Positions 1 to 4,909 of a stretch of 6,067 nucleotides of DNA are shown here, in pieces. Source of the stretch: Bacillota bacterium (lineage in GTDB: Bacteria > Bacillota > Clostridia > Oscillospirales > Oscillospiraceae); the NCBI GenBank assembly GCA_009781925.1, contig WQUU01000098.1, positions 1 to 6,067 of the forward strand, written 5' to 3'. Position 1 is the stretch's first letter. Each line of letters starts with the position of its first letter. A program made the translations under genes and the position numbers. The notes under the pieces are model-generated. The model searched no databases and was not told where the DNA came from. It saw only the letters and a list, made by a program, of their open reading frames with translations.

Positions 1-39
1 CGAGGACGCCGACCCCTACAGTAGGGGTCGGCGTCCTCG
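1..39. repeat. perfect 39-base palindrome at the left edge
   Basis: Bases 1-19 (cgaggacgccgacccctac) are the exact reverse complement of bases 21-39, with a single central base at 20. As RNA this would be a very stable hairpin with a 3-base loop. It is followed by more GC-rich sequence (a small ccgc-ttt-gcgg hairpin at 45-55) and only then by six Ts (62-67), so it is not a textbook terminator, although it could end an upstream gene. The right arm starting at gtagggg resembles the GC-rich extragenic repeats common in Oscillospiraceae genomes, as I recall them. The left arm touches the window edge, so the true length is unknown. Confidence 0.8.
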
Positions 40-63
40 GCGTCCCGCTTTGCGGCAGCCCTT

Positions 64-83
64 TTTTGCATTCTTTTGCATTC
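64..83. repeat. 10-base tandem repeat ahead of the ttcA-like gene
   Basis: The decamer ttttgcattc occurs twice back to back (64-73 and 74-83), directly before the ribosome binding site of the next gene. The period equals about one helical turn, so it could be a paired protein-binding site, or simply a slippage duplication. No convincing promoter hexamers are seen in 1-106. Confidence 0.6.
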
Positions 84-106
84 CCCGGAGGAAAGGAGCA
101 AGCCCT

Positions 107-940
107 ATGGACAGCACAATAAAATCCCTCCCGGAGATCGAGCGCAACCTCATCACGACTTACCGCAGGGCGCTGTGGGCCCCGTTCACCCGGGCGGTGC
201 GGGATTTTCAGCTCATTGCCAAGGGCGACCGCATCGCCGTGGGCGTCTCCGGCGGGAAGGACAGCCTGCTGCTGTCCAAGCTCCTGCAGGAGATTCAGGC
301 CCACGGCCCCGTCCGCTTCGCGCTCACATGCATCGCCATGGATCCGGGCTTCTCCCCGCCTAACCGCGCGCTGCTAGAGGAAAACTGCGCCGCCCTCGGC
401 ATCCCCGTAACGGTGTTTGACGCGGGTATTTTCGGCGTGGTGGACAAGATTTCCCGGGAGTACCCCTGTTACCTCTGCGCGAAGATGCGGCGGGGCGCGC
501 TGTACAGACAGGCGCAAGACCTCGGCTGCAACAAGCTCGCCCTGGCCCACCACTTCGACGACGCGATCGAGACCACCATGCTGAACCTGCTCTACTGCGG
601 CACCTTCAAAACCATGCTGCCGAAGCTGAAATCCCAGCACTTCGCGGGCCTCGAGCTGATCCGCCCCCTGTACTATGTGCGGGAAACAGACGTCAACCGC
701 TTCATCCGGGCCTCCGGAATCACCCCCATGCGCTGCGGCTGCGCGGTGGCGGCGCAAAAGACCGGCAGCAAGCGCCGGGAGGTCAAGGAGCTGATCACGA
801 AATTAAGGGAAGCCATCCCCGACGTGGATCAGCATATCTTCAACGCCGCGCAAAATGTGGACATGTACGGCACTTTGGGCTGGAAGACGGGGGCGGAACG
901 GCGGAGCTTTTTGGACGATTATGAGAGCAGGCCGGTATAG
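107..940 (+). CDS. ttcA: TtcA-like tRNA 2-thiocytidine synthetase family ATPase
   Basis: This 277-residue protein belongs to the PP-loop ATPase family (TtcA/TilS superfamily). These enzymes adenylate a tRNA base; TtcA itself thiolates cytidine 32 using an iron-sulfur cluster in the cytoplasm. Visible motifs are the PP-loop SGGKDS at residues 48-53, CYLCAKMRRG at 121-130, which matches the CxxC-xxxRRG block of TtcA, HHFDDAIET at 148-156, and CGC at 210-212 followed by a KTGSKRREVKELI stretch. Cys121, Cys124 and one of Cys210/212 are the likely cluster ligands. The ATG at 107 is chosen because AAAGGAG (92-98) sits 8 bases upstream; an in-frame TTG at 50 would add 19 residues but has no such site. 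The gene converges on yqeC. The CGC motif differs from the second cysteine motif of the enterobacterial enzyme, so the exact tRNA target (s2C32 or another base) is uncertain, but the family is secure. Confidence 0.88.
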   Translation: MDSTIKSLPEIERNLITTYRRALWAPFTRAVRDFQLIAKGDRIAVGVSGGKDSLLLSKLLQEIQAHGPVRFALTCIAMDPGFSPPNRALLEENCAALGIPVTVFDAGIFGVVDKISREYPCYLCAKMRRGALYRQAQDLGCNKLALAHHFDDAIETTMLNLLYCGTFKTMLPKLKSQHFAGLELIRPLYYVRETDVNRFIRASGITPMRCGCAVAAQKTGSKRREVKELITKLREAIPDVDQHIFNAAQNVDMYGTLGWKTGAERRSFLDDYESRPV

Positions 941-962
941 GGCGCGGCGGGGCGCCGCGCCC
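940..962. terminator. GC-rich hairpin between convergent genes
   Basis: Bases 940-949 (gggcgcggcg) pair perfectly with 953-962 (cgccgcgccc) around a ggg loop, giving a 10-bp stem between the stop codons of the ttcA-like gene and yqeC. Its position suggests a shared bidirectional terminator, but neither side has a real T-run, so termination would be inefficient or factor-assisted. The first 14 bases of the element (936-949) match 1495-1508 at 13 of 14 positions, so it may be a copy of a dispersed GC-rich repeat rather than a purpose-built terminator. Confidence 0.5.
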
Positions 963-966
963 ATGT

Positions 967-1575
967 TTACGGATTGAGCAGCATCACAAGCCGCGCGCCG
1001 GGAGCCTGGGCCGCGGCTTTTTCCTTGTACAGCGCCAAAAGCGCCGCCACGTCCGCCGCCGTGACCGGATGCTCCGGCGGCACGCCCAAATACGCGCAGC
1101 ACAGTTCCGGGCAGTGCACCGCGTCGGAAACTTTTTGGCCGATGCCGCGCAGTCCGGCGACGAGGACGACCAACTCCGCCTCCGGGGGGATCGCCGGCTC
1201 AAACGCCCGGGGAAACTTGAGCGGGCGGCCTTTTGACCCGTCCGCTTCCACCAATACGCAGTCGCAGATCCCCAAAAGCGCGCGGCGCTCCTCCTCCGGC
1301 AGACCCCGCATTTTTTTCGGGTCGTCAGATGGCTCGCCGACATAGATTTCCCGCAAAGCCGGATCCGTGGGCCAATACATTCTGACCGTGGTGGTGATTT
1401 TGACGCGCTTCCCTCCGGCGATCAGCTTTTTTGCCAGCTGCTCAATGGCGGTCGTCTTGCCGCCGCTGCCGATAAACGCGATGCAGCGGGGGCATGTAGG
1501 GCGCGGCGCCCCCGACGCGCCGTCTTCCTTTGCCCTCGGCACGCCGTCTTCCTCCATTCCCGACGCGCCGTTCAC
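967..1575 (-). CDS. yqeC: YqeC, selenium-dependent hydroxylase accessory protein
   Basis: YqeC is a P-loop protein that travels with YqeB and SelD in genomes with selenium-dependent molybdenum hydroxylases; it is thought to help make or insert the labile selenium cofactor. The 202 residues show FIGSGGKTT (34-42), which matches the family P-loop, then RVKITTTVRM (57-66), the family block VLVEADGSKGRPLKFP (107-122), and VVLVAGLRGIGQKV (136-149). The GTG at 1575 overlaps the yqeB stop in a GTGA, implying translational coupling; an in-frame ATG at 1557 has no better ribosome binding site. Two oddities stand out. The first 30 or so residues are a low-complexity stretch (repeated EDG/GASG) coded by repeat-like DNA. 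The protein also stops at LVMLLNP, where family members usually continue LNxxD plus roughly 30-50 residues (from memory), so the C-terminus appears cut short. A CPRC motif (28-31) directly precedes the P-loop. Confidence 0.82.
   Translation of the reverse strand: MNGASGMEEDGVPRAKEDGASGAPRPTCPRCIAFIGSGGKTTAIEQLAKKLIAGGKRVKITTTVRMYWPTDPALREIYVGEPSDDPKKMRGLPEEERRALLGICDCVLVEADGSKGRPLKFPRAFEPAIPPEAELVVLVAGLRGIGQKVSDAVHCPELCCAYLGVPPEHPVTAADVAALLALYKEKAAAQAPGARLVMLLNP
1495..1522. repeat. GTAGGG-type GC-rich repeat inside yqeC
   Basis: The sequence tgtagggcgcggcg (1495-1508) matches 936-949 at 13 of 14 positions. Here ggcgcg (1500-1505) can pair with cgcgcc (1516-1521). The element lies in the 5' part of yqeC, coding the low-complexity stretch before the P-loop. 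Nearby are short direct repeats: cccgacgcgccgt at 1511-1523 and 1559-1571, and cgccgtcttcct at 1518-1529 and 1542-1553. This suggests repeat-derived DNA was absorbed into the reading frame. Confidence 0.5.
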
Positions 1576-2381
1576 GGTAAGATCCCCGCTTCCAGAAGGG
1601 CGCTCAATACCCCGCCCGCGATGCAGCGGGCCTTGTCGGAGACGGTGAAGCAGTTCTCCCGCTCGGAGAGCCGGGGGTCGATGTCCGCCAGCTTCAGGCC
1701 CGCTTTTACGGCAAAGCCGGGGCGCAGCATCCCCCTCAAGAGGCCGCCAATTTGGGCGCGGACGGGGGTTTTTCCGCCGGCCCCGTCAATTTCCGCGATG
1801 ACTTCGCCCACCGCCACCCGATCGCCGATGTCCTTCAAAACGGTCAAAACCCCGTCCGCCGGGACGTGGATCACCCGCGCCGCGCCAGCGCCGCCGACCT
1901 CGCCGGGGATGCCCGTATTCGGTTCGGCCCCGCCCTGATCAATCACCCGGCCCAGATTGTGCCCGCGCATGGTCTCGATGACCCGATGCACATCCGCGCC
2001 CGCCGTGAAGCCCGGCCCCAGACCGATTGTGAAGGCGGCCAGATCTATTCGCATCCCGCGGTTTTTTTTCGCCAGTGTGGCGTCGATGAGGGCGCGGCAG
2101 CGAAACGCGCCCAATGTCTCCATATCCGGGTCGATGAGAATCGGCACATCTCCCCGCGCGGCGATCCGCTCCGCCCCCGTCACGTCCGCCGCCAATGCCG
2201 CCGCCACACCCTCGACGGTGGCCGCGCCGTCGTAGACGGCCTCGGAGAGGGCCACGCTCCGGCGGATGGCCGTGGGCCGCGCGGCCTCCAGTGCCGCCAC
2301 GCGATATCCGCAGCGGCGCAGTGTGATCAGCGTTCCCGTGGCGATGTCCCCCGCGCCACGCACGATGATAAAGGGATTCAT
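1572..2381 (-). CDS. yqeB: YqeB (EF2563 family), selenium-dependent molybdenum hydroxylase system protein
   Basis: YqeB belongs to the EF2563 family of selenium-dependent molybdenum hydroxylase systems. It is believed to work in the cytoplasm with YqeC and the selenophosphate synthetase SelD to supply the selenium ligand of the Mo cofactor; the chemistry is not settled. The 269 residues open with a Rossmann-type loop RGAGDIATG (8-16), continue through LIDATLAKKN (98-107) and the family block IGLGPGFTAGADVHRVIET (119-137), then a lipoyl-like barrel region (about 171-200, HVPADGVLTVLKDIGDRV), and end with DIDPR (233-237) and CFTVSDKARCIAGGVLSALL (244-263). The start is the ATG at 2381, 8 bases after GGGGAG (2390-2395); the upstream GTG at 2390 abuts that site too closely. 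It is first in a two-gene operon with yqeC, driven by the promoter at 2422-2450. Length and motifs look intact. Confidence 0.9.
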   Translation of the reverse strand: MNPFIIVRGAGDIATGTLITLRRCGYRVAALEAARPTAIRRSVALSEAVYDGAATVEGVAAALAADVTGAERIAARGDVPILIDPDMETLGAFRCRALIDATLAKKNRGMRIDLAAFTIGLGPGFTAGADVHRVIETMRGHNLGRVIDQGGAEPNTGIPGEVGGAGAARVIHVPADGVLTVLKDIGDRVAVGEVIAEIDGAGGKTPVRAQIGGLLRGMLRPGFAVKAGLKLADIDPRLSERENCFTVSDKARCIAGGVLSALLEAGILP

Positions 2382-2421
2382 ATGCTCCACTCCCCGCTCT
2401 TATGTTCACAGATTAGTGACA

Positions 2422-2450
2422 ATCATACCATATCCCCGCCGAAAATTCAA
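2422..2450 (-). promoter_or_regulatory. sigma-A-type promoter for yqeB-yqeC
   Basis: Read on the minus strand, a -35 TTGAAT (2445-2450) is 17 bases from a -10 TATGAT (2422-2427), and the -10 is preceded by TGG, an extended -10. An A-rich stretch (2451-2470) lies upstream like an UP element. A start near 2415 would give a leader of about 35 bases before the ATG at 2381. No operator or riboswitch is evident. Confidence 0.62.
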
Positions 2451-2471
2451 TTTTTCTTCCAGTTTTGTTCA

Positions 2472-2499
2472 TTCCGTTGTCATATTCCTGCGCTATGAT
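2472..2499 (+). promoter_or_regulatory. possible promoter for the HtrA gene
   Basis: A good -10 TATGAT at 2494-2499 is preceded, 16 bases away, only by a poor -35 (TTCCGT, 2472-2477). The better -35-like TTGTCA (2477-2482) is too close at 11 bases. A start near 2506 would leave a leader of about 36 bases before the ATG at 2542. The weak -35 could mean an activator or alternative sigma factor, as often for stress proteases, but that is inference. Confidence 0.35.
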
Positions 2500-2541
2500 G
2501 GCCATGCTGAAACAAAGAACACCCCATTGGAGGCATCGGCC

Positions 2542-4068
2542 ATGAACGATGATTATTGGTACAATCAAGACCATCCACAAAATGATAACGCCGCAAGCGG
2601 CTACAGGGAGACGCCATCCTATGGCGCCGCGCCGGATCCCGGCGCAACGCCGGCCGGCGCGCCGACCCCTCCGGCGTCCGGATACAGTTACGTCCGCCCG
2701 GACAGCGGCTGGGGTTACACGGACGCGGGTTACATCCCCCGGCAGGAGGCCCCCGCGCCCCCGCGCTATAACCCCTATCAGGCCCCGCCGAAAACGCCGA
2801 AACCGAAGCGGGAGAAAAAAGGCGTCGGCTTCGGCAAGATTCTGGCGGCCTGCCTCATCTGCGCCCTGCTGGGCGGACTCATCGGCGGAGGCATCATCTA
2901 TTTCACGGGCCAGAGTACCACAACGGCCTCGGACAGGGGCAGCGCTGCGAACGAGGCGACCCCCGCCCCGACCTTTAACTACACGAGCAGCCCGGCTGCG
3001 CCCAGCGTCACGAGTCAGCCGAACAACGCCGCCAGCTCAGAAGGCACGACGATGACCGGCGCGCAGATCTATTCCATGGGCTGTGTGGAGACCGTCGGCG
3101 TCACCACAAACATCACAACGCAGAACGTCTTTGGCCAGACCAGCCAAGCCTCCGTCATCGGCAGCGGCTTTATCATCCGCTCGGACGGCTACATCCTCAC
3201 CAACTACCATGTGGTATCGGACGCCTATCAGGGCGGCTACCAGGTCAATGTGATCCTCTATAACGGGGACAAGTACGACGCGAAGATCGTGGGCGTGGAG
3301 CCGGACAATGACATCGCCGTGCTGCAGATCGACACCACAAATCTGCCCGCCGTCACCATCGGCGATTCGGACGGCATCGCCGTGGGCGAGCCGGTATACG
3401 CCATCGGAAACCCCTTGGGCGAGTTGACTTATACCATGACCACCGGCATCGTCTCCGCGCTGAACCGCGAGATCACGACGGACAGCTCCGGCACCTCCAT
3501 CAACATGTTCCAGATCGACGCCGCCGTCAATGAGGGCAACTCCGGCGGGCCGGTATTCGACGGCACGGGTTCCGTGATCGGCATCACCACCGCCAAGTAC
3601 AGCGACACCGGCGTGGAGGGCCTGGGCTTTGCGATCCCGATCAATGACGCCATGAACATCGCGAGCTCACTCATCCAGAACGGCTATGTCCCCGGCAAGC
3701 CCAATCTCGGCATCACGGTCACGACGGTGGATCAGACCACCGCCAGCTATTATAACATGGTGGTCGGCGCGTTTGTGCGATCCGTTAACGCCGGCAGCTG
3801 CGCCGAGAAAGCCGGGATCAAGACCGGCGACATTATCACCAAGGTGGACAATACGGACATCACGAGCAACTCCGACCTGGTGAACGCCAAAAACACGTAC
3901 AAAGCCGGAGACAGCGCGGTCTTCACCGTCTATCGGAACGGCCAGTACCTCCAGCTGACGGTGACTTTTGACGAGGCCACGCCCGCCACCCCCGGCACGG
4001 CCAATACACAGAGTCCGGCCCCAGCGGATAACGGCCAGCAAAACCTGTTCCCCGGATTTGGGGGATAA
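2542..4068 (+). CDS. htrA: HtrA/DegP-type membrane-anchored serine protease with PDZ domain
   Basis: HtrA proteases (family S1C) degrade or refold damaged proteins outside the cytoplasmic membrane. The 508 residues divide into a cytoplasmic tail rich in Pro, Tyr, Gly and Ala (1-85), a basic stop (KPKREKK, 87-93), one membrane helix (about 99-122), a Ser/Thr/Ala/Pro-rich linker (123-170), a trypsin-like domain (about 172-380) and one PDZ domain (about 386-477) with a short Pro/Gly tail. The catalytic triad is intact: His223 in TNYHVV, Asp257 in NDIAVL, and Ser334 in GNSGGP. The ATG at 2542 is chosen because GGAGG (2529-2533) lies 8 bases before it; the frame is open back to 2266 only because it runs opposite yqeB. 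The gene is divergent from yqeB and ends 31 bases before a terminator. The long N-terminal tail is a recurring feature of Gram-positive HtrA proteins; its role here is unknown. Confidence 0.93.
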   Translation: MNDDYWYNQDHPQNDNAASGYRETPSYGAAPDPGATPAGAPTPPASGYSYVRPDSGWGYTDAGYIPRQEAPAPPRYNPYQAPPKTPKPKREKKGVGFGKILAACLICALLGGLIGGGIIYFTGQSTTTASDRGSAANEATPAPTFNYTSSPAAPSVTSQPNNAASSEGTTMTGAQIYSMGCVETVGVTTNITTQNVFGQTSQASVIGSGFIIRSDGYILTNYHVVSDAYQGGYQVNVILYNGDKYDAKIVGVEPDNDIAVLQIDTTNLPAVTIGDSDGIAVGEPVYAIGNPLGELTYTMTTGIVSALNREITTDSSGTSINMFQIDAAVNEGNSGGPVFDGTGSVIGITTAKYSDTGVEGLGFAIPINDAMNIASSLIQNGYVPGKPNLGITVTTVDQTTASYYNMVVGAFVRSVNAGSCAEKAGIKTGDIITKVDNTDITSNSDLVNAKNTYKAGDSAVFTVYRNGQYLQLTVTFDEATPATPGTANTQSPAPADNGQQNLFPGFGG

Positions 4069-4081
4069 AGCGCGAACAAAA

Positions 4082-4252
4082 TTATGGAATGTCCGAAACC
4101 TGCTCTCCGTTCTCAACGGGGAGCAGATTTTTTATCAGTTCCTCCGCCTCCTGCTGAGCCAGAATCAGCATTTGTGTGATTCCCTGCAAGCGAAAGATCG
4201 CCTCCGCCGTGGCGCTGCGCAGAATGAGGTATTTTCTTTGATCCATGTTCAT
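4082..4252 (-). CDS. hypothetical 56-residue protein, divergent from xre
   Basis: I do not recognise this protein. It starts MNMDQRKYLILRS and is mostly one predicted amphipathic helix (about residues 5-44, heptad-like Leu/Ile/Ala with Gln/Glu), with a short acidic tail and no Cys or membrane segment. The case for a real gene is its signals: AAAGGAG lies 10 bases before the ATG at 4252 (a second ATG at 4246 is possible), and a well-formed promoter sits at 4289-4317. It faces the htrA end, with stop codons 13 bases apart, and its codons 40-51 are the reverse of the htrA terminator. Sharing a palindrome-rich control region with the divergent Xre gene suggests that the regulator controls it, or that it modulates the regulator. 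It does not show the conserved motif of Spo0E-type phosphatases. No terminator is visible after it, so its transcript may run antisense into htrA. Confidence 0.62.
   Translation of the reverse strand: MNMDQRKYLILRSATAEAIFRLQGITQMLILAQQEAEELIKNLLPVENGEQVSDIP
4100..4133 (+). terminator. intrinsic terminator of htrA
   Basis: ctgctctccgtt (4100-4111) pairs with aacggggagcag (4115-4126), a 12-bp stem with one G-U pair and a ctc loop. An A and six Ts (4128-4133) follow. It lies 31 bases after the htrA stop and within the antisense of the 56-residue gene. Confidence 0.88.
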
Positions 4253-4288
4253 CCGCTTTCCGCTCCTTTCTCGTCTCATGACCGGCAT

Positions 4289-4317
4289 AGTATACCAAAT
4301 TTCCCTGAAATACGCAA
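4289..4317 (-). promoter_or_regulatory. promoter of the 56-residue gene
   Basis: On the minus strand, TTGCGT (4312-4317) is separated by exactly 17 bases from TATACT (4289-4294), preceded by TGG (extended -10). The start would be near 4282, about 30 bases ahead of the ATG at 4252. The -35 lies inside the inverted repeat TACGCA-AG-TGCGTA, and ATTTC-CCT-GAAAT (4299-4311) fills most of the spacer, so a bound repressor would block it. Confidence 0.65.
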
Positions 4318-4329
4318 GTGCGTATACGC
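4311..4329. promoter_or_regulatory. overlapping palindromes, probable Xre operator
   Basis: TACGCAAGTGCGTA (4311-4324) is a perfect inverted repeat with 6-base arms and a 2-base spacer. It overlaps a second perfect palindrome GCGTATACGC (4320-4329). Together they give three TACGC-type half sites in 19 bases. The block covers the -35 of the minus-strand promoter and the position expected for the -35 of the xre promoter, so one dimer could control both genes. Binding by the adjacent Xre protein is inferred from position. Confidence 0.6.
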
Positions 4330-4343
4330 CGGCACGTAGAAAT

Positions 4344-4356
4344 GGATATAATATCC
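4344..4356 (+). promoter_or_regulatory. xre -10 box inside an inverted repeat
   Basis: A perfect consensus TATAAT (4347-4352) is nested in the inverted repeat GGATAT-A-ATATCC (4344-4356). No good -35 is found 15-18 bases upstream; that position is occupied by the palindromes at 4311-4329. Transcription would start near 4359, right at the ribosome binding site, leaving a leader of only about 10 bases. The embedded repeat could be a second operator for autoregulation. Confidence 0.5.
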
Positions 4357-4369
4357 AGAGGTGAGCAGG

Positions 4370-4612
4370 ATGGATATTAAGTCCGCAATTGTGGTACATA
4401 TGCTGGAAGTGTGCGATCAAAGGGGCATCTGCCCGAACGATCTGGCGGTGCGCTCCGGCGTCACGCCGTCCACCGTATACAGCATGCTGGATTCCCGCCG
4501 GAAAGACCTCTCGGTCAGCACGCTGAAAAAGCTCTGCGACGGCCTGGATCTCCCCCTGGTGGAATTTTTTGCCGCGGATGTATTCAGAAATCTGGAGCAG
4601 GAACTCCGGTAG
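4370..4612 (+). CDS. Xre/Cro-C1 family helix-turn-helix regulator (80 residues)
   Basis: This is a single-domain DNA-binding protein of the Xre (HTH_3) family. The sequence shows a helix (4-17), the helix-turn-helix PNDLAVRSGVTPSTVYSML (22-40), then LSVSTLKKLCDGLDLPLVEFF (47-67), the family's closing helices, and a short tail ending NLEQELR. It has no sensor or protease domain, so any ligand or partner is unknown. The ATG at 4370 is chosen because AGAGGTGA (4357-4364) lies 5 bases upstream; the GTG at 4361 falls inside that site. It is divergent from the 56-residue gene, with shared inverted repeats between them. Small Xre proteins of this form are common chromosomal regulators in Clostridia, so it need not be phage-derived. 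Targets other than its own promoter region cannot be deduced. Confidence 0.9.
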   Translation: MDIKSAIVVHMLEVCDQRGICPNDLAVRSGVTPSTVYSMLDSRRKDLSVSTLKKLCDGLDLPLVEFFAADVFRNLEQELR

Positions 4613-4615
4613 TGC

Positions 4616-4644
4616 TTGCAAACACGGGCGATCTGTGATAGGAT
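4616..4644 (+). promoter_or_regulatory. possible promoter for the two-helix membrane protein
   Basis: TTGCAA (4616-4621) and TAGGAT (4639-4644) are 17 bases apart, and TGA precedes the -10 as an extended -10. Each hexamer matches consensus at 4 of 6 positions. A start 7-11 bases later falls at 4651-4655, that is, at or just before the ATG at 4655. Confidence 0.4.
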
Positions 4645-4654
4645 TGCAGTTGTT

Positions 4655-4903
4655 ATGGCAGACAAAGAATTTCAAACAAATGAGAATCCGTCGCGCAAGG
4701 CGGAGAAGCCTCCGGAGGAAAAGCTCAGGGGCAAGCGGCTGGCCGCCCTGCTTTTGGCTATCCTGCTCGCCGTGGGCATCGTGGGGGGCCTTGTTCTCCT
4801 GATGTTTGCGCCGGTCGCCGGGGCAATTCTCATTTTGGGCTATACTCCGGTGGGCGCTTTGATGCTCTGGCTGCTCCTGCGTGACCGGAACCGAGGAAAG
4901 TGA
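4655..4903 (+). CDS. small two-helix membrane protein (82 residues)
   Basis: I do not recognise a named family. The protein has a charged N-terminal tail (1-27, rich in Lys/Glu), two hydrophobic segments (about 28-50, AALLLAILLAVGIVGGLVLL, and about 52-75) joined by a short FAP turn, and a basic end (RDRNRGK). A helical-hairpin inner-membrane protein with both ends in the cytoplasm fits the positive-inside rule. The ATG at 4655 is the only reasonable start: an in-frame TTG at 4616 lacks a ribosome binding site, and the ATG itself has only a weak TAGGAT 10 bases away, which may instead be a -10 box. It follows the xre stop by 42 bases and ends at a strong terminator 6 bases after its stop, so it is either cotranscribed with xre or expressed from its own promoter. 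Confidence 0.75.
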   Translation: MADKEFQTNENPSRKAEKPPEEKLRGKRLAALLLAILLAVGIVGGLVLLMFAPVAGAILILGYTPVGALMLWLLLRDRNRGK

Positions 4904-4909
4904 ATGTTG

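Noticed and set aside
1477..1630. 14-base exact repeat cgcgatgcagcggg at 1477-1490 and 1617-1630
   Set aside because: Both copies encode RCIA in yqeC and yqeB at family-conserved or ordinary positions; chance similarity is the simplest reading.
1752..2498. Plus-strand open frame of 248 codons across yqeB
   Set aside because: Antisense of a well-recognised YqeB; high GC lengthens chance frames. Same for the shadow frames at 374-757 and 803-1102.
2266..2541. Upstream extension of the HtrA frame to 2266
   Set aside because: It lies opposite yqeB and its translation is shadow sequence; the ATG at 2542 has a perfect ribosome binding site.
4082..4612. Toxin-antitoxin reading of the small gene plus Xre pair
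   Set aside because: The genes are divergent rather than an operon, the 56-residue protein resembles no toxin family I know, and the Xre protein is of a common chromosomal type.
4082..4675. 197-codon minus-strand frame covering the small gene and the antisense of xre
   Set aside because: Only the last 56 codons have a ribosome binding site and promoter; the rest runs opposite the Xre gene and through its control region.
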